Source: Sphingomonas trueperi (GTDB lineage: Bacteria; Pseudomonadota; Alphaproteobacteria; Sphingomonadales; Sphingomonadaceae). From it: a stretch of 64,000 nucleotides of DNA. The notes beneath the pieces are model-generated. The model was given only the letters and a program-made list of their open reading frames with translations. It was not told the origin of the DNA and did not search any database. The position numbers were made by a program, and so were the translations under genes. Location: the NCBI RefSeq assembly GCF_011927635.1, contig NZ_JAATJB010000001.1, forward strand, positions 186,001-250,000. The letters run 5' to 3'. Shown in pieces: positions 15,988 to 24,044 of this stretch (the first letter of the stretch is position 1; each line of letters begins with the position of its first letter).

Positions 15988-16464
15988 TTACGGGCCGGTG
16001 TTGCCGCCGCCGCCCGGGCCGGCACCCGGCGCGCCGACGGTACCGATATTGCCGAACAGGTCGGAGAAGAAGCTGCGGCGGCGGCCCAGCGTCGGCGTGG
16101 TCTTGCCATAGGGGTCGATCGAGGCGACGAGGTCGACGCCGGTCTGGTCGATCGAGGTGACGTTGCCGGCCTGGTCGAAGCGGATGCGCAGCGTCGTCTG
16201 GCTCTTCACCTTCGGGTTGCGGAAGGCAAAGTTGCTGCTGTCGCGCGAGACGTAGAACCACTCGCCTTCGTTGAACTGGCTGGTGAAGCTGGGATGGCCC
16301 AGCGTCTGCATCACCGAATCGCGCGTATCGATGCCCGGCTGCACCGAGGCGACCAGGTCGTGATCGACGACATAGCCCTGATGCGTCCGCACCGGCGTAC
16401 AGGCGGTGGTGCCGAGCACGACCAACAACGCGGCGGTGCCGAGCGTGCGAACGGGAAGCGACAT
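15988..16464 (-). CDS. bamE: outer-membrane assembly lipoprotein BamE (SmpA/OmlA family)
   Basis: A 158-residue lipoprotein. The signal peptide MSLPVRTLGTAALLVVLGTTAC ends in a lipobox cysteine. A SmpA/OmlA domain follows (VQPGIDTRDSVMQTLGHPSF, then EWFYVSRD and RIRFDQAGNVTSI). BamE is the small lipoprotein of the BAM complex that folds barrels into the outer membrane. The Gly-rich tail (GAPGAGPGGGGNTGP) is typical of sphingomonad homologues. The ATG at 16464 has GGAG just upstream; a longer frame to 16575 lacks support. The gene is divergent from the CBP3 chaperone gene. Confidence 0.9.
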   Translation of the reverse strand: MSLPVRTLGTAALLVVLGTTACTPVRTHQGYVVDHDLVASVQPGIDTRDSVMQTLGHPSFTSQFNEGEWFYVSRDSSNFAFRNPKVKSQTTLRIRFDQAGNVTSIDQTGVDLVASIDPYGKTTPTLGRRRSFFSDLFGNIGTVGAPGAGPGGGGNTGP

Positions 16465-16580
16465 CAGGATCTCCAGGCAAACACGAGCGACCCCCGGATT
16501 GCATCGCGGGCCGAAGGCCTCAATATGCGGCAAAATGCGGCCAAACAAGGTCGCACCCAAGGAAGGCACGAACAACGGCG

Positions 16581-17093
16581 ATGCGCATGCTCCAGCGGCT
16601 CTTCGGCAAGCCCGATCGCGGCACCGCCCCGCAGCTCTATGCGGGCGTCGTCGCGCGCGGCCGCGCGCCCCACTGGTACACCGAGGGCGCGGTGCCGGAC
16701 ACGGTCGACGGCCGGTTCGACATGATCGCGGCGGTGCTCTGCCTGGTACTGCTCCGGCTGGAGGCGGAACCTGCCGGGATCCCGACCAGCACCGCGGTAG
16801 CGGAGTGCTTCATCGACGACATGGACGGCCAGCTGCGCGAGATCGGCATCGGTGACATCATCGTCGGCAAGCATGTCGGGCGGATGATGGGCATGCTCGG
16901 CGGCCGGCTCGGCGCCTATCGCAGCGGGCTGGCCGAAGGCGAGCTGGGGCCCGCGCTGATCCGCAACCTGTATCGCGGCGAGGCCCCTGCGGCCGCCGCA
17001 CTCACCCATGTCGAGGCGCGGCTGCGCGCCTTTCGCGATGCGCTGGCGGCGATGCCGCTCGCGCGTGTGATTGCAGGAGAGCTTCCCGAATGA
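16581..17093 (+). CDS. CBP3-type ubiquinol-cytochrome c chaperone
   Basis: A 170-residue soluble protein matching the ubiquinol-cytochrome c chaperone (CBP3/UQCC1) domain: APHWYTEGAVPDTVDGRFDM, then FIDDMDGQLREIGIGD and KHVGRMMGMLGGRLGAY. The mitochondrial homologue binds newly made cytochrome b and aids assembly of complex III. The bacterial protein is assumed to do the same. The gene overlaps yceD by four bases (ATGA), a pairing common in alphaproteobacteria. Confidence 0.85.
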   Translation: MRMLQRLFGKPDRGTAPQLYAGVVARGRAPHWYTEGAVPDTVDGRFDMIAAVLCLVLLRLEAEPAGIPTSTAVAECFIDDMDGQLREIGIGDIIVGKHVGRMMGMLGGRLGAYRSGLAEGELGPALIRNLYRGEAPAAAALTHVEARLRAFRDALAAMPLARVIAGELPE

Positions 17094-17617
17094 CCGATGT
17101 AGAATTTTCCCGCCCCCACCGGCTCGACCAGATCGGCGCCGGCGAAAGCGACGTCCGGATCACCGCCGACGAAGGTGAGCGCGCGGCGCTCAGCACCCGC
17201 TTCGGCCTGAAGGCGATCGAGAAGCTGGAGGCCGTCTACCATCTGCGCCGCGATGCGCAGGGGGTGGTCGCGCGCGGGCATCTCTCCGCCCGGCTGACGC
17301 AGGCCTGTGTCGTCACCGGCGATCCGCTGCCCGCCAAGATCGAGCAGGATTTCGCGATCCGCTTCGTCCCCGAACCCACCACTACCGGCGAGGACGAGGT
17401 GGAGCTGACCGAGGACGAGTGCGACACCGTCTTCTATGCCGGCGGTATGATCGACCTGGGCGAGGCCGCGGCCGAGACGATGGCACTCGAGCTCGATCCC
17501 TATCCGCGCAGCCCCCGCGCCGCCGAGGTGCTGCGCGAAGCCGGCGTGAAAAGCGAGGAGGAAGCCGGGCCGACCAAGGCGCTGGCCGGCCTCAAGGATC
17601 TGCTCGCGAAGAAGTAG
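17090..17617 (+). CDS. YceD-family protein (DUF177)
   Basis: A 175-residue protein of the YceD/DUF177 family. The central motif is QACVVTGDPLPAKIEQDFAIRF and an acidic stretch follows (EDEVELTEDECDTVFYAGG). The C-terminal helix contains LDPYPRSPRA and ends LAGLKDLLAKK. In many bacteria yceD precedes rpmF and affects 23S rRNA accumulation; here rpmF, plsX and fabH are absent. The gene is coupled instead to the CBP3 chaperone. Its 3' end overlaps the convergent TetR gene by 26 bases. Confidence 0.85.
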   Translation: MTDVEFSRPHRLDQIGAGESDVRITADEGERAALSTRFGLKAIEKLEAVYHLRRDAQGVVARGHLSARLTQACVVTGDPLPAKIEQDFAIRFVPEPTTTGEDEVELTEDECDTVFYAGGMIDLGEAAAETMALELDPYPRSPRAAEVLREAGVKSEEEAGPTKALAGLKDLLAKK

Positions 17618-18260
17618 CAGCGCCGATCCCCCGCGCCAGCAGCTGCGCCACTGCGTCGGCGATGGCTTCGGGCGGCGTGCCTTCGTCCCACACGCTGTAG
17701 CGCAGGCCGAGAAAGACGTTCATCCCCATGATCGCCCAGGCGTGGATCTCGCTCACGTCGTCGCGCACCTCGCCGCGCTCGGCAGCGGCGCGGAGGCGGG
17801 CGGCGATGCGATCGGCGGTGCTGGCATAATGGTGGCGGAAGCTGGCGGGGTCGACGAACTCGGCCTCGTCGACGATCCGGTAGATTTCCTTGTGCGTGCG
17901 CGCGAAGCGGATGAAGGCGAGCAGCGCCGCGCGCTCGGCGTCGATCTGGTCGCGCGCGCCGCGCAGCGCCGGGCCGACATGCTCGCGCACCTGGTCGCTC
18001 ATGTCGCGGACCAGCGCGCGGAACACCGCGTCCTTCGAATCGAAATAGGTGTAGAAGCTGCCTAGCGCGACGCCGGCGCGGCGGGTGATCCCGCTGATCG
18101 AACCTTCGTGAAAGCCCTTCTCGCCAAATTCGGCCGCGGCCGCGTCGAGGATCGCGCGCAGCGTCCGGCGGCCGCGCTCTGTGCGCGGCACCTTCGCATC
18201 GCGGGCCGTCTCGCCGCCTTCCGGCACGGAAGTGGCTGAAATGCCACGCTCGCCCGCCAT
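17592..18260 (-). CDS. TetR/AcrR-family repressor
   Basis: A 222-residue regulator. After a basic N-terminus, residues about 28-75 form a TetR HTH domain: LRAILDAAAAEFGEKGF, then ISGITRRAGVALGSFYTYF. The C-terminal ligand domain is typical of TetR_C and cannot be assigned to a ligand. It is divergent from a TonB-dependent receptor, 114 bases between starts. A palindrome lying exactly between the receptor's -35 and -10 makes it the likely operator. Repression of the receptor and perhaps the following MFS gene is inferred. Confidence 0.9.
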   Translation of the reverse strand: MAGERGISATSVPEGGETARDAKVPRTERGRRTLRAILDAAAAEFGEKGFHEGSISGITRRAGVALGSFYTYFDSKDAVFRALVRDMSDQVREHVGPALRGARDQIDAERAALLAFIRFARTHKEIYRIVDEAEFVDPASFRHHYASTADRIAARLRAAAERGEVRDDVSEIHAWAIMGMNVFLGLRYSVWDEGTPPEAIADAVAQLLARGIGAATSSRADP

Positions 18261-18287
18261 GCTTCGCCTCCCCCTGCCAATCCCAAG

Positions 18288-18316
18288 TTGAAACCCGGTT
18301 CAGGTTTCAGTATAGC
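18288..18316 (+). promoter_or_regulatory. receptor promoter with TetR-type operator in its spacer
   Basis: TTGAAA (18288-18293) and TATAGC (18311-18316) are 17 bases apart. The perfect inverted repeat TGAAACC-N7-GGTTTCA (18289-18309) occupies the -35 and the spacer. The position, next to the start of a divergent TetR gene, fits an autoregulated repressor site. Confidence 0.6.
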
Positions 18317-18332
18317 TTCGGGCAACGGCTTA

Positions 18333-18356
18333 CAACCCGCGTTCAAAGATGGGTTG
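18333..18356. promoter_or_regulatory. second inverted repeat in the receptor leader
   Basis: CAACCC (18333-18338) and GGGTTG (18351-18356) flank 12 bases, shortly before the receptor's AGGGGAGG ribosome binding site at 18361. It could be a second operator or an mRNA hairpin in the leader. The short arms make chance possible. Confidence 0.3.
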
Positions 18357-18374
18357 CACCAGGGGAGGATTACC

Positions 18375-20708
18375 ATGTCACGGCACGATTCCGTTCGTAT
18401 CGCCCTGCTCGCGAGCGCCGCACTGCTCGCCGCCACGCCAGCCTTCGCCCAGGACAGCGAAGCCGCCGGCCAGAGCGCCGATGCCGCGCAGCAACAGCAG
18501 GACGGCGAGATCATCGTCACTGCCCGCCGCCGCGCGGAAAGCCTGATCGACGTGCCGATCGCCGTCACCGCGATCAGCGGCGCGCAGCTGAATGCGCAGG
18601 GTGCGCTCGACATCACCGACATCGCCCAGTCCGCGCCGAACGTTTCGCTAGAGGTGTCGCGCGGTACCAACAACACGCTGTCGGCCTTCATCCGCGGCGT
18701 CGGCCAGCAGGATCCGGTCGCCGGGTTCGAGGCCGGCGTTGGCCTCTATCTCGACGACGTGTACCTCAACCGCCCGCAGGCGGCGGTGCTCGACATCTAT
18801 GACGTCGAGCGAATCGAGGTGCTGCGCGGGCCGCAGGGCACGCTCTATGGCCGCAACACCATCGGCGGCGCGGTGAAATACGTCACCAAGCGGATCGGTG
18901 CGGATCCCACGCTCCAGCTGCGCGGCAGCTATGGCTCGTACAACCAGGCCGATCTGGTGGTGAGCGCCAGCGCGCCGATCGGCGACACCGGGCTCAAGAT
19001 CGGCGCCGCGGGCGCGCGGCTGAGCCGCGGCGGCTTCGGCACCAACCTCACCACCGGCGAGGACAATTACAACAAGGACCTGTGGGCTGCACGCGGTACG
19101 GTGGAATATGAACCGAGCAGCAGCGCCTTCTTCCGCGTCTCGGGCGACTATACCCATGACAAGAGCAACAGCCGCGGCGGCCACCGGCTGATCCCCGGCA
19201 TCGTCAGCGGCACGCCCGTACTGGCGGACGTGTTCGATTCGCAGGGCGGCCTGATCAATCCGCGTCAGGACGTGAAAGCCTGGGGCGTCACCGGCCTCGC
19301 CGAACTGCGCCCTGCCACCTGGCTGACCTTCCGCTCGATCACCGCCTATCGCAAGGACGACAGCGCCACCCCGATCGACTTCGACGCGCTGCCGGCGGTG
19401 CAGGTCGACGTGCCGGCCTTCTACAACAACAAGCAGTTCAGCCAGGAAGCGCAGCTGCTGGTGGATACCGGCAGCCTCTCGGGCCTGCTCGGCGTCTATT
19501 ATCTCGACGCAAAGGCGCGCACCGTATTCGACGTGCGGCTGCCCGGCGGCGTGACCGCGCTGACCTTTGGCGACGTGAACACCGATACCGTCGCGGTGTT
19601 CGGCGACTTCACCTACGACCTCTCCCCGATGTTCAGCGTCTCGGCGGGCGGGCGCTACACCTGGGACCAGCGTCAGTCGCGCGTGCTGCGCCAGACCTAT
19701 CTCGGCGGCGGCTCGCCCTATTTCGGCGGCACCGGTGTGCTGTTCGCCACCACCTCGGACTTCCGCGGCAGCGCCGATTTCAAGAAGTTCACGCCCCGCG
19801 CCTCGATCAGCTTCAAGCCAAGTGCCGACCACACGCTTTATGCGAGCTGGGCGGACGGCTTCAAGGGCGGCGGCTTCGACCCGCGCGGCCAGACCAGCGC
19901 CTGCCGCACGCCGAGCGGCGGCGCCTGCACGCCGCAGCAGGTTTATGACTTCATGTCGTTCGATCCCGAGACCGTCACGAGCTACGAGATCGGCTACAAG
20001 GCGGCGCTGTTCGATCGCCGGCTGACCTTCGCGCTCGCTGCCTTCCACGCCGATTACACCGACGTGCAGGTGCCGGGCTCGATCGGTACCACGATCAACG
20101 GCCAGCAGACGTTCATCGGCATCACCACCAACGCCGGCAAGGCGCGGATGCGGGGCGTCGAGTTCGAGGGCAACCTGATCGCTGCGCGCGACCTCGCGGC
20201 GCCCGGCGGGACGCTCAACCTCAACTGGTCGGTCGGCTATCTCGATGCCCGCTACAAGCGCTTCATCGATTCGCGCGGCATCGACGTCGCCAGCCGCCGC
20301 CGCATCCAGAACACGCCCGATTGGACCGCGAGCGGCACGATCGGCTATTCGGTGCCGGTCGGCGGCGAGGGTCAGGTCGCAGCGAGCTTCACCGCCTCGT
20401 ACCGCAGTGCCTCGCAGCAGTTCGAGCTGCGCACGCCGATGCTCGACCAACCGGGCTTCACGCTGTTCGATGCGAACCTCAACTGGGACATCGACAAGCG
20501 ATTCTCGATCGGGGTGCATGGCCGCAATCTGTTCGACAAGCGCTACATCGTCTCGGGCTACAACTTCCTCGCGCAGAACCCCGACACGGGCGATTTCCTG
20601 CGTACGCCCGCTGGGGCCTATGTGCCGACGCTGGGGACCGAGGGCGTACTGACCGGCTATTACGGCAACCCGCGCCAGGTGTTCGTGTCGGGCACGGTGA
20701 AGTTCTAG
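18375..20708 (+). CDS. TonB-dependent outer-membrane receptor
   Basis: A 777-residue receptor. The signal peptide is MSRHDSVRIALLASAALLA ending near FAQD. A TonB-box-like segment (GEIIVTARRR) and the plug domain (DVPIAVTAISGAQL, then IEVLRGPQGTLYGRNTIGGAV) follow. The 22-strand barrel ends RQVFVSGTVKF, with the expected C-terminal phenylalanine. There is no STN signalling domain. It would import a ligand across the outer membrane using TonB energy. The ligand cannot be assigned; the next gene is a spinster-like MFS transporter, suggesting a shared organic substrate. ATG at 18375 has AGGGGAGG six bases upstream. Confidence 0.92.
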   Translation: MSRHDSVRIALLASAALLAATPAFAQDSEAAGQSADAAQQQQDGEIIVTARRRAESLIDVPIAVTAISGAQLNAQGALDITDIAQSAPNVSLEVSRGTNNTLSAFIRGVGQQDPVAGFEAGVGLYLDDVYLNRPQAAVLDIYDVERIEVLRGPQGTLYGRNTIGGAVKYVTKRIGADPTLQLRGSYGSYNQADLVVSASAPIGDTGLKIGAAGARLSRGGFGTNLTTGEDNYNKDLWAARGTVEYEPSSSAFFRVSGDYTHDKSNSRGGHRLIPGIVSGTPVLADVFDSQGGLINPRQDVKAWGVTGLAELRPATWLTFRSITAYRKDDSATPIDFDALPAVQVDVPAFYNNKQFSQEAQLLVDTGSLSGLLGVYYLDAKARTVFDVRLPGGVTALTFGDVNTDTVAVFGDFTYDLSPMFSVSAGGRYTWDQRQSRVLRQTYLGGGSPYFGGTGVLFATTSDFRGSADFKKFTPRASISFKPSADHTLYASWADGFKGGGFDPRGQTSACRTPSGGACTPQQVYDFMSFDPETVTSYEIGYKAALFDRRLTFALAAFHADYTDVQVPGSIGTTINGQQTFIGITTNAGKARMRGVEFEGNLIAARDLAAPGGTLNLNWSVGYLDARYKRFIDSRGIDVASRRRIQNTPDWTASGTIGYSVPVGGEGQVAASFTASYRSASQQFELRTPMLDQPGFTLFDANLNWDIDKRFSIGVHGRNLFDKRYIVSGYNFLAQNPDTGDFLRTPAGAYVPTLGTEGVLTGYYGNPRQVFVSGTVKF

Positions 20709-20740
20709 GGGGCTTTTCAGCCTCACCCTTCCGGCGCTTC

Positions 20741-20777
20741 GCGCCTCCCTCCCTCTCCCAAAGAGGGAGGGAGGCGC
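20741..20777. terminator. 16-bp GC hairpin between receptor and MFS genes
   Basis: A perfect stem (20741-20756 with 20762-20777, loop CCCAA). A longer flanking pairing of CTCACCCTTCC (from 20722) with GGGAGGGTGAG (to about 20801) is also visible. There is no T run, so it may be a palindromic intergenic repeat that also attenuates transcription into the MFS gene. Confidence 0.5.
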
Positions 20778-20854
20778 CGCCGCGGGCGGTGGGGAGGGTG
20801 AGGGTGATCACGGCGCTAGCATCGAACCGACCACCGGCGCACAAAGGACCCATC

Positions 20855-22108
20855 ATGCCCTCGCACCCCACCCGCCCCGCGACGCCGCGCGGCATCGTCC
20901 TCGCGATGCTGCTGCTGGTCTATATCTTCAACTTCCTCGACCGGCAGATCCTCTCGATCCTCGCCCAGCCGGTAAAGGCGGACCTGGGGCTGGACGATGG
21001 GCAGCTCGGCATGCTGGGCGGCTTCGCCTTCGCCTTGCTCTATTCCACCCTCGCCATCCCGCTGGCGATGCTGGCGGACCGCACCAGCCGCAGCTGGGTG
21101 ATCGCCGTCTCGCTGGGCATATGGAGCGCGTTCACTGCGCTGTGCGGCACGGCGCAGCATTTCACGAGCATGTTCCTCTTCCGGCTCGGCGTCGGGGTTG
21201 GCGAGGCGGGCGGGGTGGCGCCGAGCTATGCGCTGATCGCCGATGCCTATCCGGCCGAGCGCCGGTCGCGCGCGCTGTCGATCTATTCGCTCGGCATCCC
21301 GCTCGGCTCGGCGGGCGGCGCCCTGCTCGGCGGCTATATCGCCCAGGCGGTGGAGTGGCGCACCGCCTTCCTCGTCGTCGGGCTGCTCGGGCTGGTCATC
21401 GCGGTGCCGTTCAAGCTGCTCGTCCGCGATCCCCCGCGCGCCGCGCCGGCCAAGGACCAGGTCCCCCTCTCCCGCGTCTTCGGCATCCTCGCCGCCAAGC
21501 CGAGCTTCTGGCTGCTCGCCTTCGGCGCGGCGGCGGGATCGATGTGCGGCTACGGCGTGGCCTTCTGGCTGCCGAGCCTGATCCTGCGCAGCTTCCGGCT
21601 CGACCTGGCGCAGGTCGGTCAGTTCTTCGGGGCACTTGCACTCACCGGCGGCGTGGCGGGCATCCTGCTCGGCGGCTGGCTGGGCGACCGGCTGGGCACA
21701 CGCGATCGGAAGTGGTACGCGCTGGCGCCGGCCATCTGCTACGTCCTCGGCCTGCCGCTGTTCGTCGCAGGCGTGCTGGCGCAGAGCTGGCAGACAGCGT
21801 TCCTGCTGTTCCTGGTGCCGCAGGCATTGGTCTATGTCTGGCTGGGGCCGGTACTCACCGCCGTCCAGCACCTCGTGCCGCCGCAGATGCGCGCCACCGC
21901 CTCGGCCTCGTTCCTGCTGATCAACAACCTGATCGGGCTGGGCCTCGGCAGCTGGGTGATCGGCCTGCTCTCCCAGCAGCTGACGCCTGCCTATGGTGCC
22001 GCCGACGGCCTGCGCTACGCGATCGCGGCGGGGCTCGGCCTGTATCTCGTCGCCGGCATCCTGATGGCGCTGGCGAGCCGGCGGCTGGCGACGGACTGGG
22101 TCGAATAG
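20855..22108 (+). CDS. spinster-like MFS transporter
   Basis: A 417-residue major-facilitator protein with about 12 hydrophobic segments. Features are YIFNFLDRQILSILAQPV in helix 1, the motif-A loop LADRTSRSWV between helices 2 and 3, and GGWLGDRLGTRDRKWY in the central repeat. The helix-1 'NFLDRQILS' pattern is characteristic of the spinster-like/aromatic-acid group common next to TonB receptors in sphingomonads. The substrate is unknown, probably an organic acid or terpenoid/steroid-like compound. ATG at 20855 has AAAGGA six bases upstream. It may be co-transcribed with the receptor, though a strong hairpin separates them. Confidence 0.88.
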   Translation: MPSHPTRPATPRGIVLAMLLLVYIFNFLDRQILSILAQPVKADLGLDDGQLGMLGGFAFALLYSTLAIPLAMLADRTSRSWVIAVSLGIWSAFTALCGTAQHFTSMFLFRLGVGVGEAGGVAPSYALIADAYPAERRSRALSIYSLGIPLGSAGGALLGGYIAQAVEWRTAFLVVGLLGLVIAVPFKLLVRDPPRAAPAKDQVPLSRVFGILAAKPSFWLLAFGAAAGSMCGYGVAFWLPSLILRSFRLDLAQVGQFFGALALTGGVAGILLGGWLGDRLGTRDRKWYALAPAICYVLGLPLFVAGVLAQSWQTAFLLFLVPQALVYVWLGPVLTAVQHLVPPQMRATASASFLLINNLIGLGLGSWVIGLLSQQLTPAYGAADGLRYAIAAGLGLYLVAGILMALASRRLATDWVE

Positions 22109-22140
22109 CCGCGCGATTCCCGCTGCCGCGTAGTTACTTC

Positions 22141-22146
22141 TATAAT
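22141..22146 (+). promoter_or_regulatory. consensus -10 TATAAT for a leaderless gene
   Basis: A perfect TATAAT lies six bases before an ATG at 22153. Transcription would start at or within one base of that ATG, and there is no ribosome binding site in between. The -35 is weak (TTCCCG near 22117). Confidence 0.5.
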
Positions 22147-22152
22147 AACCAC

Positions 22153-22389
22153 ATGAGCTATACCCCGACCGACCTCGTCAAAGCCGAGAAGAATGTGGTG
22201 CTCGCCGAGCGTCACATTGCCGCCCAGCAGGAAGTCCTCGCCATGATGCGTGCCGCCGGCACCGACACCAGCGGCGCCGAGGAGCTGCTCGCCAAGTTCG
22301 AAGCCGATCTCGGCCGCGCCGAGCGCATCCGCGACTGGATCGCCAGCGGTCTCGGCGAGCGCGGCCGGGAACAGCGCGCCGCGGCCTGA
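22153..22389 (+). CDS. small helical protein of unknown function, probably leaderless
   Basis: A 78-residue protein, not recognised. It is charged and predicted helical throughout (DLVKAEKNVVLAERHIAAQQ, then AEELLAKFEADLGRAERIRD), with the heptad-like pattern of a short coiled coil and no membrane segment. Similar short unannotated proteins occur in sphingomonads. The start at 22153 has no Shine-Dalgarno but sits at the expected transcription start of a TATAAT promoter. Its stop abuts the stop of convergent prfC with no bases between (22389/22390). Confidence 0.7.
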   Translation: MSYTPTDLVKAEKNVVLAERHIAAQQEVLAMMRAAGTDTSGAEELLAKFEADLGRAERIRDWIASGLGERGREQRAAA

Positions 22390-23958
22390 TTACCGCTCGC
22401 GCGTCGCCGCGAACTTCACCTTGTTATAGCGCTCGGCGATATAGCCGACTTCCCAGGCCGACTTGGCCAGGAACACCGGATTGCCGTCGCGATCCTTGGC
22501 GAGCGCGCCGCGGTTGAGATCGAGGAACTCCTTGAGGGCGGCGGCATCGTCCGACGAAATCCAGCGCGCGGTGTCATAGGGCGAAGGTTCGAGCACCGCG
22601 CCGACCTTGTATTCCGCCTCGAGCCGGCTGAGCAGCACGTCGAGCTGCAGCTGGCCGACCACGCCGATGATCCAGTTCGATCCGATCTCCGGATAGAAGA
22701 CCTGGATCACGCCCTCCTCGGACAGATCGTCCAGCGCCTTGCGCAGCTGCTTGGTCTTGGTCGGGTCCTTGAGCGCCACGCGGCGCAGGATTTCCGGCGC
22801 GAAGTTGGGCAGCCCGGTGAAGCGCACCCCCGCCCGCTCGGACAGCGTATCGCCCACCCGCAGCGTGCCGTGGTTGGGGATGCCGATGATGTCGCCCGGG
22901 AAGGCCTCGTCCGCCAGTTCGCGCTCGCGCGCGAAGAACAGGATCGGCGAGTGGATCGCGATCGGCTTGCCATGGCCAGTCGGCGTCAGCTTCATGCCGC
23001 GCTTGAACGTGCCCGAGACCAGCCGCATGAACGCGATGCGGTCGCGGTGGTTCGGGTCCATGTTCGCCTGGACCTTGAACACGAAGCCGGTCACCTCGTC
23101 GCGGGTCGGCTCGACCGGCGCGGGTTCGGCCGGCAGCGCGTGCGGCGGCGGGGCGAACTCGGCGATCGCGGCGATCAGCGAGTCCACGCCGAACTCCTTC
23201 AGCGCCGAGCCGAAATAGACCGGCGTCATGTCGCCGTTGCGATAGGCCTCCCCGTCGAACTCGGCATAGCCCGCCTGGGCGAGTTCCACATCCTCGCGCA
23301 GCTTGGCGAGATTGTCGGGCGAGACGATCGCGTCGAGCTGCGGATCGTCGAGCCCGGTCGTCTGGATCACCTTGCCGTGGAATTCACGGGCATCGCCCTC
23401 GGGGAGCAGCAGGCGCTTGGTCGCAAGGTCGTAAATGCCCTCGAAGGTGCCGCCCATGCCCACCGGCCAGGTCATCGGCACCACGTCGAGCTGGAGCAGC
23501 TCGGCCACTTCGTCGAGCGTCGCGAACACCTCGCGGCCCTCGCGGTCCACCTTGTTGACGAAGGTGATGATCGGCACGTTGCGCAGGCGGCAGACCTCGA
23601 ACAGCTTGCGCGTCTGGCTTTCGATGCCCTTGGCGACGTCGATCACCATCACCGCGGAGTCCACGGCGGTGAGCGTGCGGTAGGTGTCTTCCGAGAAGTC
23701 CTCGTGGCCCGGCGTGTCGAGCAGGTTGAAAGTGATCCCGTCGCGCTCGAAGGTCATCACCGAGCTGGTGACCGAGATGCCGCGCTGCTGCTCGATCTTC
23801 ATCCAGTCCGAGCGCGCACGGCGGGCGGCACCGCGCGCCTTCACTTCACCGGCAAGGTGAATCGCGCCGCCGAACAGCAGCAGCTTTTCGGTGAGCGTGG
23901 TCTTGCCCGCGTCCGGGTGCGAGATGATGGCGAACGTACGACGATCGGAGGGGGACAT
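22390..23958 (-). CDS. prfC: peptide chain release factor 3
   Basis: A 522-residue translational GTPase. The G1 motif is SHPDAGKTTL, the switch-2 motif DTPGHEDFSEDTYR and G4 is NKVDREGR. The insertion RSDWMKIEQQRGISVTSSV is typical of RF3 and EF-G. RF3 recycles RF1 and RF2 from the ribosome after peptide release. It is full length for the family. ATG at 23958 has GGAGGGGGA just upstream. The stop is directly opposite the stop of the small gene. Confidence 0.97.
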   Translation of the reverse strand: MSPSDRRTFAIISHPDAGKTTLTEKLLLFGGAIHLAGEVKARGAARRARSDWMKIEQQRGISVTSSVMTFERDGITFNLLDTPGHEDFSEDTYRTLTAVDSAVMVIDVAKGIESQTRKLFEVCRLRNVPIITFVNKVDREGREVFATLDEVAELLQLDVVPMTWPVGMGGTFEGIYDLATKRLLLPEGDAREFHGKVIQTTGLDDPQLDAIVSPDNLAKLREDVELAQAGYAEFDGEAYRNGDMTPVYFGSALKEFGVDSLIAAIAEFAPPPHALPAEPAPVEPTRDEVTGFVFKVQANMDPNHRDRIAFMRLVSGTFKRGMKLTPTGHGKPIAIHSPILFFARERELADEAFPGDIIGIPNHGTLRVGDTLSERAGVRFTGLPNFAPEILRRVALKDPTKTKQLRKALDDLSEEGVIQVFYPEIGSNWIIGVVGQLQLDVLLSRLEAEYKVGAVLEPSPYDTARWISSDDAAALKEFLDLNRGALAKDRDGNPVFLAKSAWEVGYIAERYNKVKFAATRER

Positions 23959-24044
23959 GCGGGTGCTTCGAACGGGAGGGAGAATCGCGACGCCTTAGTC
24001 GGAGACGCGTTCTTTATCCAGCAGCGAGTGCGCCGCCCTGTCGC

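Noticed and set aside
18648..20726. A 692-codon minus-strand frame opposite the TonB receptor
   Set aside because: Shadow frame of the receptor gene, Arg/Gly/Ala-rich with no domain.
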